64,000 bases of DNA, taken from the NCBI GenBank assembly GCA_947488625.1, contig CANKZR010000001.1, positions 806,001 to 870,000 on the forward strand, in the 5' to 3' direction. The position numbers and the translations under genes were made by a program. The DNA is from an uncultured Sphingomonadaceae bacterium. GTDB lineage: Bacteria; Pseudomonadota; Alphaproteobacteria; Sphingomonadales; Sphingomonadaceae. A model generated the notes under the pieces. The model made no database searches. It was not told where the DNA came from and was given only the letters and a program-made list of their open reading frames with translations. Positions within the stretch are counted from its first letter, which is position 1, and every line of letters begins with the position of its first letter. Shown here piece after piece: positions 10,700 to 20,258 of the stretch.

Positions 10700-11407
10700 C
10701 TATTGCTCGTCCAGTTCCTCGTAGTGGCGGAAAATACCGTCCTCGTTGAAGTCCATGCGATGTTCGCTGGCAAGATAGTCGGCTAGGCTTTCTATCTCGG
10801 TGACGGCACCCTGCAGGCCTTCCAGGTTCACCCAGGTTCCCTGCATCTGTTTCATGTAGTTGGGGAAAGCATAGTCCAGCCCCTCCATGAGATGAAACAG
10901 ACTGGTGTCGACATGGGTGGGCTGCTGCCCCAGCATGAACGGCCCGCCACGCGCGGCCAGGGCATTGTCGAAATGGATGAGGTACTTGGGAATGCGCTGG
11001 GCGCGGAAATATCCGGCCTTCTCGAATGCGGCATCCATCTGGTCTGCGTAATACAGTTCGCTGGCGACCGGGTGGTGGACGGAATGAACCTCCTCCACGA
11101 AATCGGCGATATCCATCTGCAGCTGGAACAGTTGCAGATCGACTTCCATCTCGCCCGATCCCAGTCCCTCCTTGTCGGATAGGTACTGGAGAATGAGCGG
11201 GGTCTGGCCGATCACCACCTCGTCATCCACGATGTAGGGCGGGGCGAAGGGACGAATGCCTTCCAGGCCGTGCATATGCTCCACCAGTGCATCGGCATTC
11301 TGTTCGCGCGCCATATCGGTGTAGTCGAGGCCGAAAGCCTCGCAGAACAGCCGGATGAACTCGCCGCGTCCGGGGATTTGCGGCCAGTACCACAGTTCGA
11401 TGCTCAT
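10700..11407 (-). CDS. Glutathione S-transferase family protein
   Basis: Start MSIELWYWPQIPGRGEFIRLFCEAFGLDYTD; GST N/C-terminal architecture. Confidence 0.85.
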   Translation of the reverse strand: MSIELWYWPQIPGRGEFIRLFCEAFGLDYTDMAREQNADALVEHMHGLEGIRPFAPPYIVDDEVVIGQTPLILQYLSDKEGLGSGEMEVDLQLFQLQMDIADFVEEVHSVHHPVASELYYADQMDAAFEKAGYFRAQRIPKYLIHFDNALAARGGPFMLGQQPTHVDTSLFHLMEGLDYAFPNYMKQMQGTWVNLEGLQGAVTEIESLADYLASEHRMDFNEDGIFRHYEELDEQ

Positions 11408-11682
11408 GCGCCCTCTCCGGGAGCGAGGCATTTCATGGCAAAAGCGTGGACGCGTTCACCGGGAATATCGCCCAGCGCGCCCAGCACCATGCGCTGACGC
11501 TGTAGGCGGTTCTTTCCTTCGAAATGCGGGCTTTCCACGATCACGGTAAAGTGGGATTCGCCGCTGCCGTCGTCTCCGGCATGGCCATGATGTTTCGCGC
11601 TATCGTTGATGACTTCCAGCCGCGTGGGCGCAAGGGCTCCGCGCAGCAGGGTTTCGATCTCTTGTGCAACAGGTCCGCTCAT
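11404..11682 (-). CDS. BolA family protein
   Basis: 92 aa from ATG at 11682: MSGPVAQEIETLLRGALAPTRLEVINDSAKHHGHAG..SHFTVIVESPHFEGKNRLQRQRMVLGAL..VHAFAMKCLAP. N-terminal part of track ORF 11404..12708 is spurious. Confidence 0.95.
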   Translation of the reverse strand: MSGPVAQEIETLLRGALAPTRLEVINDSAKHHGHAGDDGSGESHFTVIVESPHFEGKNRLQRQRMVLGALGDIPGERVHAFAMKCLAPGEGA

Positions 11683-11736
11683 CGGCCCCAATTGGGGGTT
11701 TGCAACGCGCGGTGCAATCCCCATCAAGGGGTGTTC

Positions 11737-12327
11737 ATGCGAGGTGCGCGATTTCATGGACGCTACGAGAGCGAGGGGCGGGTGTGCGAACACCCCACTT
11801 GCCGAGAGGCGGGCGAGTTCCGTGCCCCTGGCGCGCGGGGCAACAGTTTCGATGGGCCGGGCGAATGGCGCTGGTTCTGTCTGGAGCACGTGCGCGAATT
11901 CAACGCAGGCTACGACTGGTTCGAAGGCATGAACGCCGACGAGATTTACGCGGCGCAGGCGCCCGGCTCCGGCTGGCAGACCGAAACGCCAGCTTTCAAG
12001 CCCACTGCCGGGATGGACGGGATGCCTCGCTGGGCCGATTTCAACGACCCGCTGGATGCCATCGGCGCGCGTGCCGGGGATATCAAGCGGGCCGCCACGG
12101 GCCGCAGCCATGCCGCGCACAGTCGTTTTACCCCGCGCGAAAGAGAAGCGCTGACGGTGATGGGATTGGGCCCGAAGACGGACAGGCCGCAGTTGCGCCG
12201 ACGTTATTCTGAGTTGGTGCGCCGCTATCATCCCGACAGGAATGGCGGGGATCGCAGCCACGAAGCGCGGTTGCAGCGCGTGGTGGAGGCCTACCAACTG
12301 CTGCGCCGGGCCGAGGTGTTCGGTTAG
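11737..12327 (+). CDS. J-domain (DnaJ-like) protein
   Basis: 196 aa; C-terminal J domain with HPD (RRYHPDRNGGDRSHEARLQRVVEAYQLL); Cys pattern near N-terminus. Confidence 0.9.
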   Translation: MRGARFHGRYESEGRVCEHPTCREAGEFRAPGARGNSFDGPGEWRWFCLEHVREFNAGYDWFEGMNADEIYAAQAPGSGWQTETPAFKPTAGMDGMPRWADFNDPLDAIGARAGDIKRAATGRSHAAHSRFTPREREALTVMGLGPKTDRPQLRRRYSELVRRYHPDRNGGDRSHEARLQRVVEAYQLLRRAEVFG

Positions 12328-13187
12328 GGCTTCTGGCGGAACGCCCAGCGCAAAGTACCGCCCATCGCACTGGTGACGAGCTTCGCAGGTGTGGCCTGCC
12401 AGCCGGGACGTTCCAGTCCCAGCATCGTGCGCGCGAAGGGGGGGATAAGGTCCACCGCCGCACTGGCCAGAAACGGCTGCACTGCCCCGGGCGCACCTTC
12501 TACGCGCTTGTTCACGATCAGATCGGCCACCTCGCGCGCCTCTGTCCCGGCGCGCAGATCGCCGCGCATCTCGCGAAAAATCGCCTGTGCCTCGGCCTTG
12601 GTTTCCGGCACCGGATCGGCTCCAAGCCGACGCGCGACTCGGGCGAACTGGCGGAAGTATTCGTCCTGCTGCGCCACGGGCATGTTCGGACGCACGTGTA
12701 CCAGCCATGCCTCGAGGAACATCAGCGCCTCCGTTACATGTACCCAGGCCAGCGTGCGCGGATTGGTGGCGGAATAGGGCGTGCCGTCGGGCAGGGTGCC
12801 CCGCACCTTGGCGTGAATGGCGTTGACGCGGGCAATCGCCGCGTCGGCATCGTCGCGATGGCCGTAAGTCGTGACGGCGATGAAGCGCGCGGTGCGCCGC
12901 AGTCGGCCATGCATGTCCGCCCTGAAATTGGAGAAATCCAGCACACCGCGCAAAGCGTGGGGATGCAACATCTGCAGCAGCAGCGCTGCCATGCCGCCCA
13001 CCATCATGCTCACCACATCGGCATGGACCATGCGGATCGGCGTATCTCTGGCGAAGTAGGCGTCGTCGGATGGCGGAACCGGCGCTTCGCCCTTGGCCGT
13101 ATCGTTGAACGCGGCGCGCACGCTTTGCACCAGCTTGCGGCGAGCGAAATCAACGGGGCCGAAATTCGAAGGGTCCGGTAATGCCAT
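12324..13187 (-). CDS. Oxygenase MpaB family protein (DUF2236)
   Basis: 287 aa; MVGGMAALLLQMLHPHALRGVLDFSNFRADMHGRLRRTARFIAVTTYG..VHVTEALMFLEAW. Confidence 0.85.
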   Translation of the reverse strand: MALPDPSNFGPVDFARRKLVQSVRAAFNDTAKGEAPVPPSDDAYFARDTPIRMVHADVVSMMVGGMAALLLQMLHPHALRGVLDFSNFRADMHGRLRRTARFIAVTTYGHRDDADAAIARVNAIHAKVRGTLPDGTPYSATNPRTLAWVHVTEALMFLEAWLVHVRPNMPVAQQDEYFRQFARVARRLGADPVPETKAEAQAIFREMRGDLRAGTEAREVADLIVNKRVEGAPGAVQPFLASAAVDLIPPFARTMLGLERPGWQATPAKLVTSAMGGTLRWAFRQKP

Positions 13188-13226
13188 GCGTGCAATGTGG
13201 GGCAGGCCGCCCGCAAATGCGAGAGG

Positions 13227-13832
13227 CTATCCGACCAGGGTCCCCATGCTTGCCTTGTAGGCATCGCGCGTCTGCAACCGTGCCTGATATGCCTTCAGGC
13301 TGCCTCGGGCTTCCATCGTGCCGAAGTTCAGCCCCCAATCCACCTGGCTGCCGACATAGACATCGGCCATGGTGAAGCGATCGCCGCAAACGTAGGCATG
13401 GCTCTGGAACCAGGCGTCCAGCGTATCCATCACGCGCGCAAAATTTCCAAAACCGACGGTGGCCTCCTGCTTTGCGTCCTGCGGCTCCCAGCCCATCGCC
13501 CTGTTGGTCACAGCGGTTTCAACCGGGCCTGCGGCGAAGAACATCCAGCGGAAATAATCTGCCTTCTCTTCCGAGCGCGGCAGCAGGTCGGGCGCTTCCA
13601 TTTCGGCAAGGTAATGGCACACCGCCGCCCCTTCGCTCACTACCCGATCCCCTGTATCGGTGTGATGGATGATGGTAGGGATCTTGCCCATCGGGTTCGC
13701 TTGCAGCAGCGCAGCAGGCTTGTTCTCCCATTCCACCGGTTCCAGCTTCGGCTCCACGCCCACCTCGGCAAAGGCCCAGCGGGCGATCAACGCGCGGCTC
13801 ATCGGATTGAAAAACAATGTGTAGTCGCTCAT
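13227..13832 (-). CDS. Glutathione S-transferase family protein
   Basis: 201 aa; MSDYTLFFNPMSRALIARWAFAEVGVEPKLEPVEW...MGKIPTIIH. Confidence 0.9.
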   Translation of the reverse strand: MSDYTLFFNPMSRALIARWAFAEVGVEPKLEPVEWENKPAALLQANPMGKIPTIIHHTDTGDRVVSEGAAVCHYLAEMEAPDLLPRSEEKADYFRWMFFAAGPVETAVTNRAMGWEPQDAKQEATVGFGNFARVMDTLDAWFQSHAYVCGDRFTMADVYVGSQVDWGLNFGTMEARGSLKAYQARLQTRDAYKASMGTLVG

Positions 13833-13928
13833 CCCGCATCTCCGGCAATCGCCGTTTCGATCGGCGCGTGATCGGTCTTCACCGCCTACACCATGGCTGA
13901 CATGACACGGGCGCGCGTTTCGGGTCCA

Positions 13929-14726
13929 TCATGCTTCTGCGCGCGGGCCGATTACGGAAAACATGGCGCCCTGCGGATCGACGCCGTTGATGATGAATTC
14001 GCCGCCGGGGATCTCCATCGGGCCGTTCAACACACTGCCACCGTTCTGCCCGATAAATGTATGGGCGACATCGATGCTCGGCAGACGGAAATAAAAGGAC
14101 CACATCGACACCGGCATCTCGGGCGCACGCTTCATCAAGCCGCCGAACATGAAGTCACGTTCGTCGCCGTTGCGCAGCATTTCGTATTTGCCCATCTCGC
14201 CCATATCCATTTCTTCAGGAGCCACCCAGCCGAACAGGTCGCCATAGAAGCTCTTGGCTGCTTCCGGATCGTCCGCCATCAGTTCGTTCCAGGCGCAATG
14301 GCCCATGCGCGGTTCGTGAGCGGCGAAGGCATCGCTGGTTTGGCCCGAACGATCCTCTATCACGTAGAAGGGCGCACCTTCGGGATCCTGCAACATCGCA
14401 AAGGGCCCGACTCCGGGCACTTCGTGACCCTCTACCAGGACAGTCGCCCCTGCGTCCCTTGCTTTGGATACCGCAGCAGGAACGTCCTCGACATGCACAT
14501 AGCCGACCCAGCAAGGCCGCGCGCCGTGCTCGGTCATTTCTTCGGTCATCTGGAGAAGGCCGCCAATGTCCCCACCTCCGGCGGAGAACGTGCGATAGTC
14601 GACTCCTTCCATATCGCCGGACTTGAATTTCCAGCCCAGCAGTCCGGAATAGAATTCCTGCGCTGCATCGGCATCACCGCTCATCAATTCGTACCAGACG
14701 AAATCTCCGTGTTGGTTGGCCATCAT
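13929..14726 (-). CDS. VOC family protein (two glyoxalase-like domains)
   Basis: 265 aa; two repeats: FVWYELMSGDADAAQEFYSGLLGW and CAWNELMADDPEAAKSFYGDLFGW. Confidence 0.93.
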   Translation of the reverse strand: MMANQHGDFVWYELMSGDADAAQEFYSGLLGWKFKSGDMEGVDYRTFSAGGGDIGGLLQMTEEMTEHGARPCWVGYVHVEDVPAAVSKARDAGATVLVEGHEVPGVGPFAMLQDPEGAPFYVIEDRSGQTSDAFAAHEPRMGHCAWNELMADDPEAAKSFYGDLFGWVAPEEMDMGEMGKYEMLRNGDERDFMFGGLMKRAPEMPVSMWSFYFRLPSIDVAHTFIGQNGGSVLNGPMEIPGGEFIINGVDPQGAMFSVIGPRAEA

Positions 14727-15085
14727 TCCCTCCCGCTGATGAAAATGGGCGTGAAACCGCCCCAGATCATGCGCTTGCCATCGAACGGCATATCGAAATC
14801 CTGAGACCAGAAGGGATCGTCCTGCATCTTTTCGCTGGCGGCATCGCAGGTCGCCTTGTCGGGCCAGATCATCCAGCTGAAGACGATCTTTTCATCCGGC
14901 TGCGCTTTGGTGGCCATGCGAAAATCGGTGACCTTGCCATCGGTTACGTCCTCTTCCCACGACTCCACGATCTCGATCACGCCGTATTCGATGAACTTGG
15001 TGGCAGCTTTTTCGGCAACCTCCCGGTAAGCGTCCTTCTTGTCCTGCGGCACCGCGACAAGGAATCCCTGCACATACATCGCCAT
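14723..15085 (-). CDS. DUF1428 family protein
   Basis: MAMYVQGFLVAVPQDKKDAYREVAEKAATKFIEYGVIEIVESWEEDV..DFDMPFDGKRMIWGGFTPIF. Confidence 0.92.
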   Translation of the reverse strand: MAMYVQGFLVAVPQDKKDAYREVAEKAATKFIEYGVIEIVESWEEDVTDGKVTDFRMATKAQPDEKIVFSWMIWPDKATCDAASEKMQDDPFWSQDFDMPFDGKRMIWGGFTPIFISGRE

Positions 15086-15309
15086 TTTCCTTCCAGGTGG
15101 ACTTTCGCTCCCCGCTCGCCTCGACCTGCGCGAACAGCGATATCCATACCACAAACGAGGATGTGCAGACAGCCAAGCGGTAGCAGGATCAGCCATCGGG
15201 TCCTCACTTGCCAGGCCACGGCCTGCGACGGCGATCCGCTCCCTTGATACATATAGCACTAACATCTGTGTTGCAGCGCCACAGTCACCCGTCTAGGCAG
15301 CGCGCAGAG

Positions 15310-16290
15310 ATGAATGACATGACCAACACAGAAGATGGCGGCACCGCCATGACCGCACCCGATATCGAACTGGACGTCCGCGAGACGTTTGGCATTGACG
15401 TGGACATGAAGGTCCCGGCTTTTTCCAGGGCGGACGAGCGTGTACCTGATACGGACGAGACCTATGTCTTCGATCCCGATACCACGCTGGCGATCCTTGC
15501 GGGCTTTGCCCACAATCGCCGCGTGATGATCCAGGGTTATCACGGCACCGGCAAATCCACCCATATCGAACAGGTCGCAGCGCGCCTGAACTGGCCGACG
15601 ATCCGCATCAACCTGGATGCGCATATCAGCCGTATCGATCTCGTCGGCCGCGATGCCATCGTGCTGCGTGACGGTTTGCAGGTTACCGAATTTCGTGAGG
15701 GCCTGCTGCCGTGGGCGTTGCAGCATCCCGTGGCGCTGGTCTTTGACGAATATGACGCAGGCCGCCCGGACGTGATGTTCGTGATCCAGCGCGTGCTGGA
15801 ACAGGCGGGCAAGCTGACCCTGCTGGATCAGAACCGCGTTATCCGCCCCGATCCGCATTTCCGCCTGTTCGCCACCGCCAACACGGTGGGCCTGGGCGAC
15901 ACCAGCGGCATGTATCACGGCACGCAGGCGATCAATCAGGGCCAGATGGACCGCTGGAACATCGTGGTGGGCCTGAACTACCTTCCGGCAGAGACCGAGC
16001 GCGAGATCATCGGCGCCAAGACGAAGCTGGACGACAAGATGGTGGCCGACATGATCCGTGTGGCGGACCTGACGCGGCAGGGCTTCATGAACGGCGATAT
16101 CTCCACTGTGATGAGCCCGCGCACCGTCATCACCTGGGCGCAGAACACCGAGATTTTCGGCAATCCCGGCTACGCTTTCCGCCTCAGCTTCCTCAACAAG
16201 TGCGACGAGGCAGAACGGATGCTGGTGGCAGAATATTACCAGCGCGTGATGGGCGAGGATCTACCCGAAAGCGTTGTTAGCAAGGCATAA
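15310..16290 (+). CDS. cobS: CobS-like AAA+ ATPase (aerobic cobaltochelatase small subunit)
   Basis: Starts [14 protein letters not shown]; Walker [10 protein letters not shown], Walker [35 protein letters not shown]. Confidence 0.92.
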   Translation: MNDMTNTEDGGTAMTAPDIELDVRETFGIDVDMKVPAFSRADERVPDTDETYVFDPDTTLAILAGFAHNRRVMIQGYHGTGKSTHIEQVAARLNWPTIRINLDAHISRIDLVGRDAIVLRDGLQVTEFREGLLPWALQHPVALVFDEYDAGRPDVMFVIQRVLEQAGKLTLLDQNRVIRPDPHFRLFATANTVGLGDTSGMYHGTQAINQGQMDRWNIVVGLNYLPAETEREIIGAKTKLDDKMVADMIRVADLTRQGFMNGDISTVMSPRTVITWAQNTEIFGNPGYAFRLSFLNKCDEAERMLVAEYYQRVMGEDLPESVVSKA

Positions 16291-16382
16291 GTCGGCGCGA
16301 TTGCGCGTTTCGCAGATTGTTCACTTGCCAGTCGGCACCGGTCGTCTAGCAGGGTGATTGCATCTGAAACGAGGATACCGAT

Positions 16383-18008
16383 TTGCCCATCCGCCTGAAA
16401 GCCAGCCTGCTGGCCGCTACCGCCCTCCTGGCGTCTCCCGCTACTGCCAATACCGCTGCTGATAACGCCGTGGAAGTCGACCGCGCCATGCTGGAGCGGG
16501 ACGCCACCGTACTCGCCTCGGACGAGATGGAAGGACGCGAGGCCGGTACGCGCGGGCACGAACGTGCGGCAGGCTATGTCGCCGGCCGCTTCGCCTCCCT
16601 GGGGTTGGACCCTGCGGGCGACGACGGTACCTATTTCCAGAGCGTCACCCTGCGCACCCATACCCCGGCCGAGGAAGGCAACACCTTGTCCATCGAAGGG
16701 ATGGACGATCTCGTTGCTTTCGAAGATTTCTACGTGCTGGGCTCCCCGATTGAGGCAAGCGGCACGATAGAAGCGCCGCTGGTATTCATCGGCTACGGCC
16801 TCGACATTCCGGGCCGCGACGATTTCGCCGGCGTCGACCTTGCAGGCGCGGTGGCCGTGCGCGTCTATGGCGGGCCGGATAATCTGGATGGCGAGGAAGC
16901 CGCCCTCCTTCGCAGCACTATCGACGAGCGGCTTTCGGATCGCGGCGCGGTGGGCATGTTGCTGCTGCGCACGCCGCAACTGGAAGAGGTTTTCAACTGG
17001 GAGCGGACCACCCGTTCCGTGCAACGGAGGCGTTCGACGACATGGGTCGACCCCGACGGCATCGCCTACACAGGCGCGGACAACATTCTCGTCTCCACCG
17101 GCCTGTCGCCCGAACTGTCGCGTGAATTGCTGGAAGGGCAGGACTTCGATTACGACGATCTTGTCGAAGCGGTAGCGACGGAAGAGGCGCTGATGCCCAG
17201 CTTCGCGCTGGACCGCAGCATCCGCATCGATTTCGCCAGCGACTTTGAGGACGTCGACACCCCCAACGTGATCGGAATGCTGCCCGGATCGGACCCGGCG
17301 GTGGCGGACGAATACGTTATCCTGACGGCCCATCTCGATCACGTCGGCATCCAGCCGACCGAGGAGGAAGGCGACGACGAGATCTACAACGGCGCGCTGG
17401 ACAACGCCGTGGGCGTGGCCAGCATGATAGAGGTTGCCCGCCTGATGAAGGAAACCCCGGCGCGCCGCCCGGTGCTGGTGCTGGCGGTGACGGCGGAGGA
17501 AAAGGGCTTGCTGGGCTCTGCCTACAATGCCGCAAACCCCACCGTGCCAGCTGACCAGGTGGTGGCCAACGTCAACCTCGACATGCCCGTTGCGACCTAT
17601 GACTTTGCCGATGTCGTCGCCTTCGGGGCGGAGCGTTCCACGCTCTATCCGCAGGTGGAAGCCGCGGCGGAAGAATACGAACTGGAACTCAGCCCCGATC
17701 CGCAGCCCGAGCAGGGATTCTTTACCCGGTCGGACCAGTATTCCTATGTGCGACGCGGTATCCCGGCGGTCTATCTCGACCTTGGTTTTGCCAATGGCGG
17801 GGAAGAGGCGCAGGGCGTCGTCTATGGAGAGCACTACCACCAACCGTCGGACGAGATCGAACTCGTCGACTTCAATGCGCTCGAGCGTTTTACGGCGGTC
17901 AACTATGCCATCGCCCGCAACATCGCGAACATGGAAGAAACGCCAGCCTGGTTGCCTGGCGACTTTTTCGGCACGACCTATGGCGGACGGATCGCCGCGC
18001 AGGACTGA
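16383..18008 (+). CDS. M28 family metallopeptidase, exported
   Basis: TTG start; signal peptide LKASLLAATALLASPATA; ILTAHLDHVG, NGALDNAVGVASMIEVAR, LAVTAEEKGLLGS. Confidence 0.92.
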   Translation: MPIRLKASLLAATALLASPATANTAADNAVEVDRAMLERDATVLASDEMEGREAGTRGHERAAGYVAGRFASLGLDPAGDDGTYFQSVTLRTHTPAEEGNTLSIEGMDDLVAFEDFYVLGSPIEASGTIEAPLVFIGYGLDIPGRDDFAGVDLAGAVAVRVYGGPDNLDGEEAALLRSTIDERLSDRGAVGMLLLRTPQLEEVFNWERTTRSVQRRRSTTWVDPDGIAYTGADNILVSTGLSPELSRELLEGQDFDYDDLVEAVATEEALMPSFALDRSIRIDFASDFEDVDTPNVIGMLPGSDPAVADEYVILTAHLDHVGIQPTEEEGDDEIYNGALDNAVGVASMIEVARLMKETPARRPVLVLAVTAEEKGLLGSAYNAANPTVPADQVVANVNLDMPVATYDFADVVAFGAERSTLYPQVEAAAEEYELELSPDPQPEQGFFTRSDQYSYVRRGIPAVYLDLGFANGGEEAQGVVYGEHYHQPSDEIELVDFNALERFTAVNYAIARNIANMEETPAWLPGDFFGTTYGGRIAAQD

Positions 18009-18080
18009 AGTGCTCGGCGGCGTCGGAAATGCACCCTCGCGCAACGTGTATTGTTCTGCTAATACAGTGGTGTGAATCGC

Positions 18081-20246
18081 ATGTGGCGTAATCCTTTCAA
18101 GCGGCGAGAAGCCCGGTACGATCGCTGGTCCGAGCGGGACATCGCGCTGGAAAACGCGCCGTGGACGCCGCTCTCCGACCTGGATGACCGGGATTACGGC
18201 CGCGATACGGCTGCGCCCCGCTATTATGACAGGACACGCTACCACGAGGGCTGGCGGCGTTATCTGCCGGAACGCGCGCGCGGGCGGGGCAAGCTGTGGT
18301 GGGTCAGCCGCATTTTTGCGGCCTTTCTATTGGTGTTCCTGGTCCTCGTTGCCTGGCTGGCCATCACTGCGCCGCTTTCCAAGAGCCTGGAGCCCATCGC
18401 TCCGCCGCAGATTACTCTTCTGGCAGCCGATGGCACGCCGATTGCCCGCAATGGCGCGGTGGTGGAGGAGCCGGTGGAGATTGCCGACCTGCCGGATCAC
18501 GTGGTTCAGCCGTTCCTCGCTATCGAGGATCGGCGCTTCTACAATCATTGGGGCGTCGATCCGCGCGGAGTGGCGCGGGCGGTATTCACCGGTGTGGGGG
18601 GCGGATCCACCATCACGCAGCAACTGGCCAAGTTCACTTTTCTCACTCCCGAACAGACCCTGACCCGCAAGGCGCGAGAAGCGCTGATCGCCTTCTGGCT
18701 GGAGGCGTGGCTTACGAAGGACGAGATCCTCGAACGTTATCTGTCCAATGCCTATTTCGGTGACAACATGTACGGCCTGCGCGCGGCAAGCCTGCACTAC
18801 TTCTATCGCCATCCCGAGAACCTGCGACCCGAACAGGCCGCCATGCTTGCAGGACTGTTGCAAGCGCCAAGCCGTCTTGCCCCGACACGCAATCCCGATC
18901 TTGCCGCCAGGCGCTATGCCCTTGTAAAAGGCGCGATGGTGGCGGCCGGCTATATCACGCAGGCCAAGGCCAGCAGCATGCCCGTGCCCGATCTGGACGT
19001 GCGCACCCGCAACGATCTGCCCACGGGCACCTATTTCGCCGACTGGGCCTTGCCCACCGCGCGCGAGCAGAGCGACATGAGCTATTCGCGCCAAACCATC
19101 ACCACCACGCTGGACAGCGAATTACAGGCAGCGGCCAACCGGGTGATCCAGCGCGCACCACTGGGCGATGCACAGGTGGCTTTGGTGGCCATGCGACCCA
19201 ACGGCGAAGTTGTGGCGATGGTGGGCGGCAAGGATTACGCGAGCAGCCCCTTCAACCGTGCTACGCAGGCGCGTCGACAGCCGGGCTCTACCTTCAAGCT
19301 GTTCGTCTACCTTGCCGCGCTGCGCAATGGCTGGAGCCCGGATGATACCATCTCCAACGCGGCCTTTACCGAAGGATCGTACCAGCCCAGCAACGCCAGC
19401 GGTCGCTATTCGGACACCATCACGCTGCGCGATGCCTTTGCCCAGTCCTCCAACGTTGCCGCAGTGCGGTTGCTGAATGCGGTTGGTAGCGAGGCGGTGA
19501 TCGAAACCGCGCGCGAACTCGGCGTCAGCTCGCCCTTGCCGGAGGGCGATCCCAGCATGGCGCTGGGAACGTCCACCATGACCTTGCTGGAACTGACCAG
19601 CGCCTATGCAGGTGTCGCGGCCAACAGTTTTCCCGTCGAGCCCCACGCGTTTCCTGCAGCGGAGCAGGGCTGGTTCGACTGGCTGCTGGATGGACGCGGA
19701 AACCTGGGCAGCTCTGACCGCGAGGAGATCGAGGACATGCTGCGCGGCGCGATCAATCGCGGCACGGGCAGCGCCGCCATGCTATCCATTCCCAACTACG
19801 GCAAGACCGGCACCACGCAGGACAATCGCGATGCCCTGTTCGTGGGTTATGCGGGCGAGGGCGAGAATCGACTCGTGGTGGGCGTATGGCTCGGTAACGA
19901 CGACAATTCGCCACTGGGCAATATCTCCGGCGGCGGACTACCGGCACGCATCTGGCGCGATTTTCTTCGCGCAGCACTGGGCGCATCGGCCGCGCTGCCG
20001 CGCCCCACGCCGTCGCCCGATCCTAGCGGACCAGTGCAGCCGCAGGACGTGCCCGAACTGCAGGATATTCCGCTGGGCGATGGACGCCGCCTGATTGTTA
20101 ACGACGACGAGGCGGTGCTGTCCACCGAGATCGAAGGCGTGCCGCTGGAGTTTCGCGTCCGCGACGGCGAATTATCCCTCGAAGTGGACGAGGATGCGGC
20201 AGAACGCGAAATCCAGCGCAGGATAGATGAGGAAATGCGGCGTTAG
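18081..20246 (+). CDS. Penicillin-binding protein 1A-type bifunctional transglycosylase/transpeptidase
   Basis: GT51 motif AIEDRRFYNHWGVDPRG, GGSTITQQLAKFTFLTPEQT; transpeptidase STFK, SSN, KTG motifs. Start ambiguous (GTG 18072 or ATG 18081). Confidence 0.93.
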   Translation: MWRNPFKRREARYDRWSERDIALENAPWTPLSDLDDRDYGRDTAAPRYYDRTRYHEGWRRYLPERARGRGKLWWVSRIFAAFLLVFLVLVAWLAITAPLSKSLEPIAPPQITLLAADGTPIARNGAVVEEPVEIADLPDHVVQPFLAIEDRRFYNHWGVDPRGVARAVFTGVGGGSTITQQLAKFTFLTPEQTLTRKAREALIAFWLEAWLTKDEILERYLSNAYFGDNMYGLRAASLHYFYRHPENLRPEQAAMLAGLLQAPSRLAPTRNPDLAARRYALVKGAMVAAGYITQAKASSMPVPDLDVRTRNDLPTGTYFADWALPTAREQSDMSYSRQTITTTLDSELQAAANRVIQRAPLGDAQVALVAMRPNGEVVAMVGGKDYASSPFNRATQARRQPGSTFKLFVYLAALRNGWSPDDTISNAAFTEGSYQPSNASGRYSDTITLRDAFAQSSNVAAVRLLNAVGSEAVIETARELGVSSPLPEGDPSMALGTSTMTLLELTSAYAGVAANSFPVEPHAFPAAEQGWFDWLLDGRGNLGSSDREEIEDMLRGAINRGTGSAAMLSIPNYGKTGTTQDNRDALFVGYAGEGENRLVVGVWLGNDDNSPLGNISGGGLPARIWRDFLRAALGASAALPRPTPSPDPSGPVQPQDVPELQDIPLGDGRRLIVNDDEAVLSTEIEGVPLEFRVRDGELSLEVDEDAAEREIQRRIDEEMRR

Positions 20247-20258
20247 AGCCGCATGACG

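Noticed and set aside
11404-12708. 434-aa ORF including BolA
   Set aside because: Only the last 92 codons (from 11682) are BolA; the remainder is antisense to the J-domain gene and out of frame with MpaB.
16236-18245. 669-aa minus-strand ORF opposite the M28 peptidase
   Set aside because: High-GC antisense shadow ORF; the plus-strand protein has clear peptidase motifs and a signal peptide.
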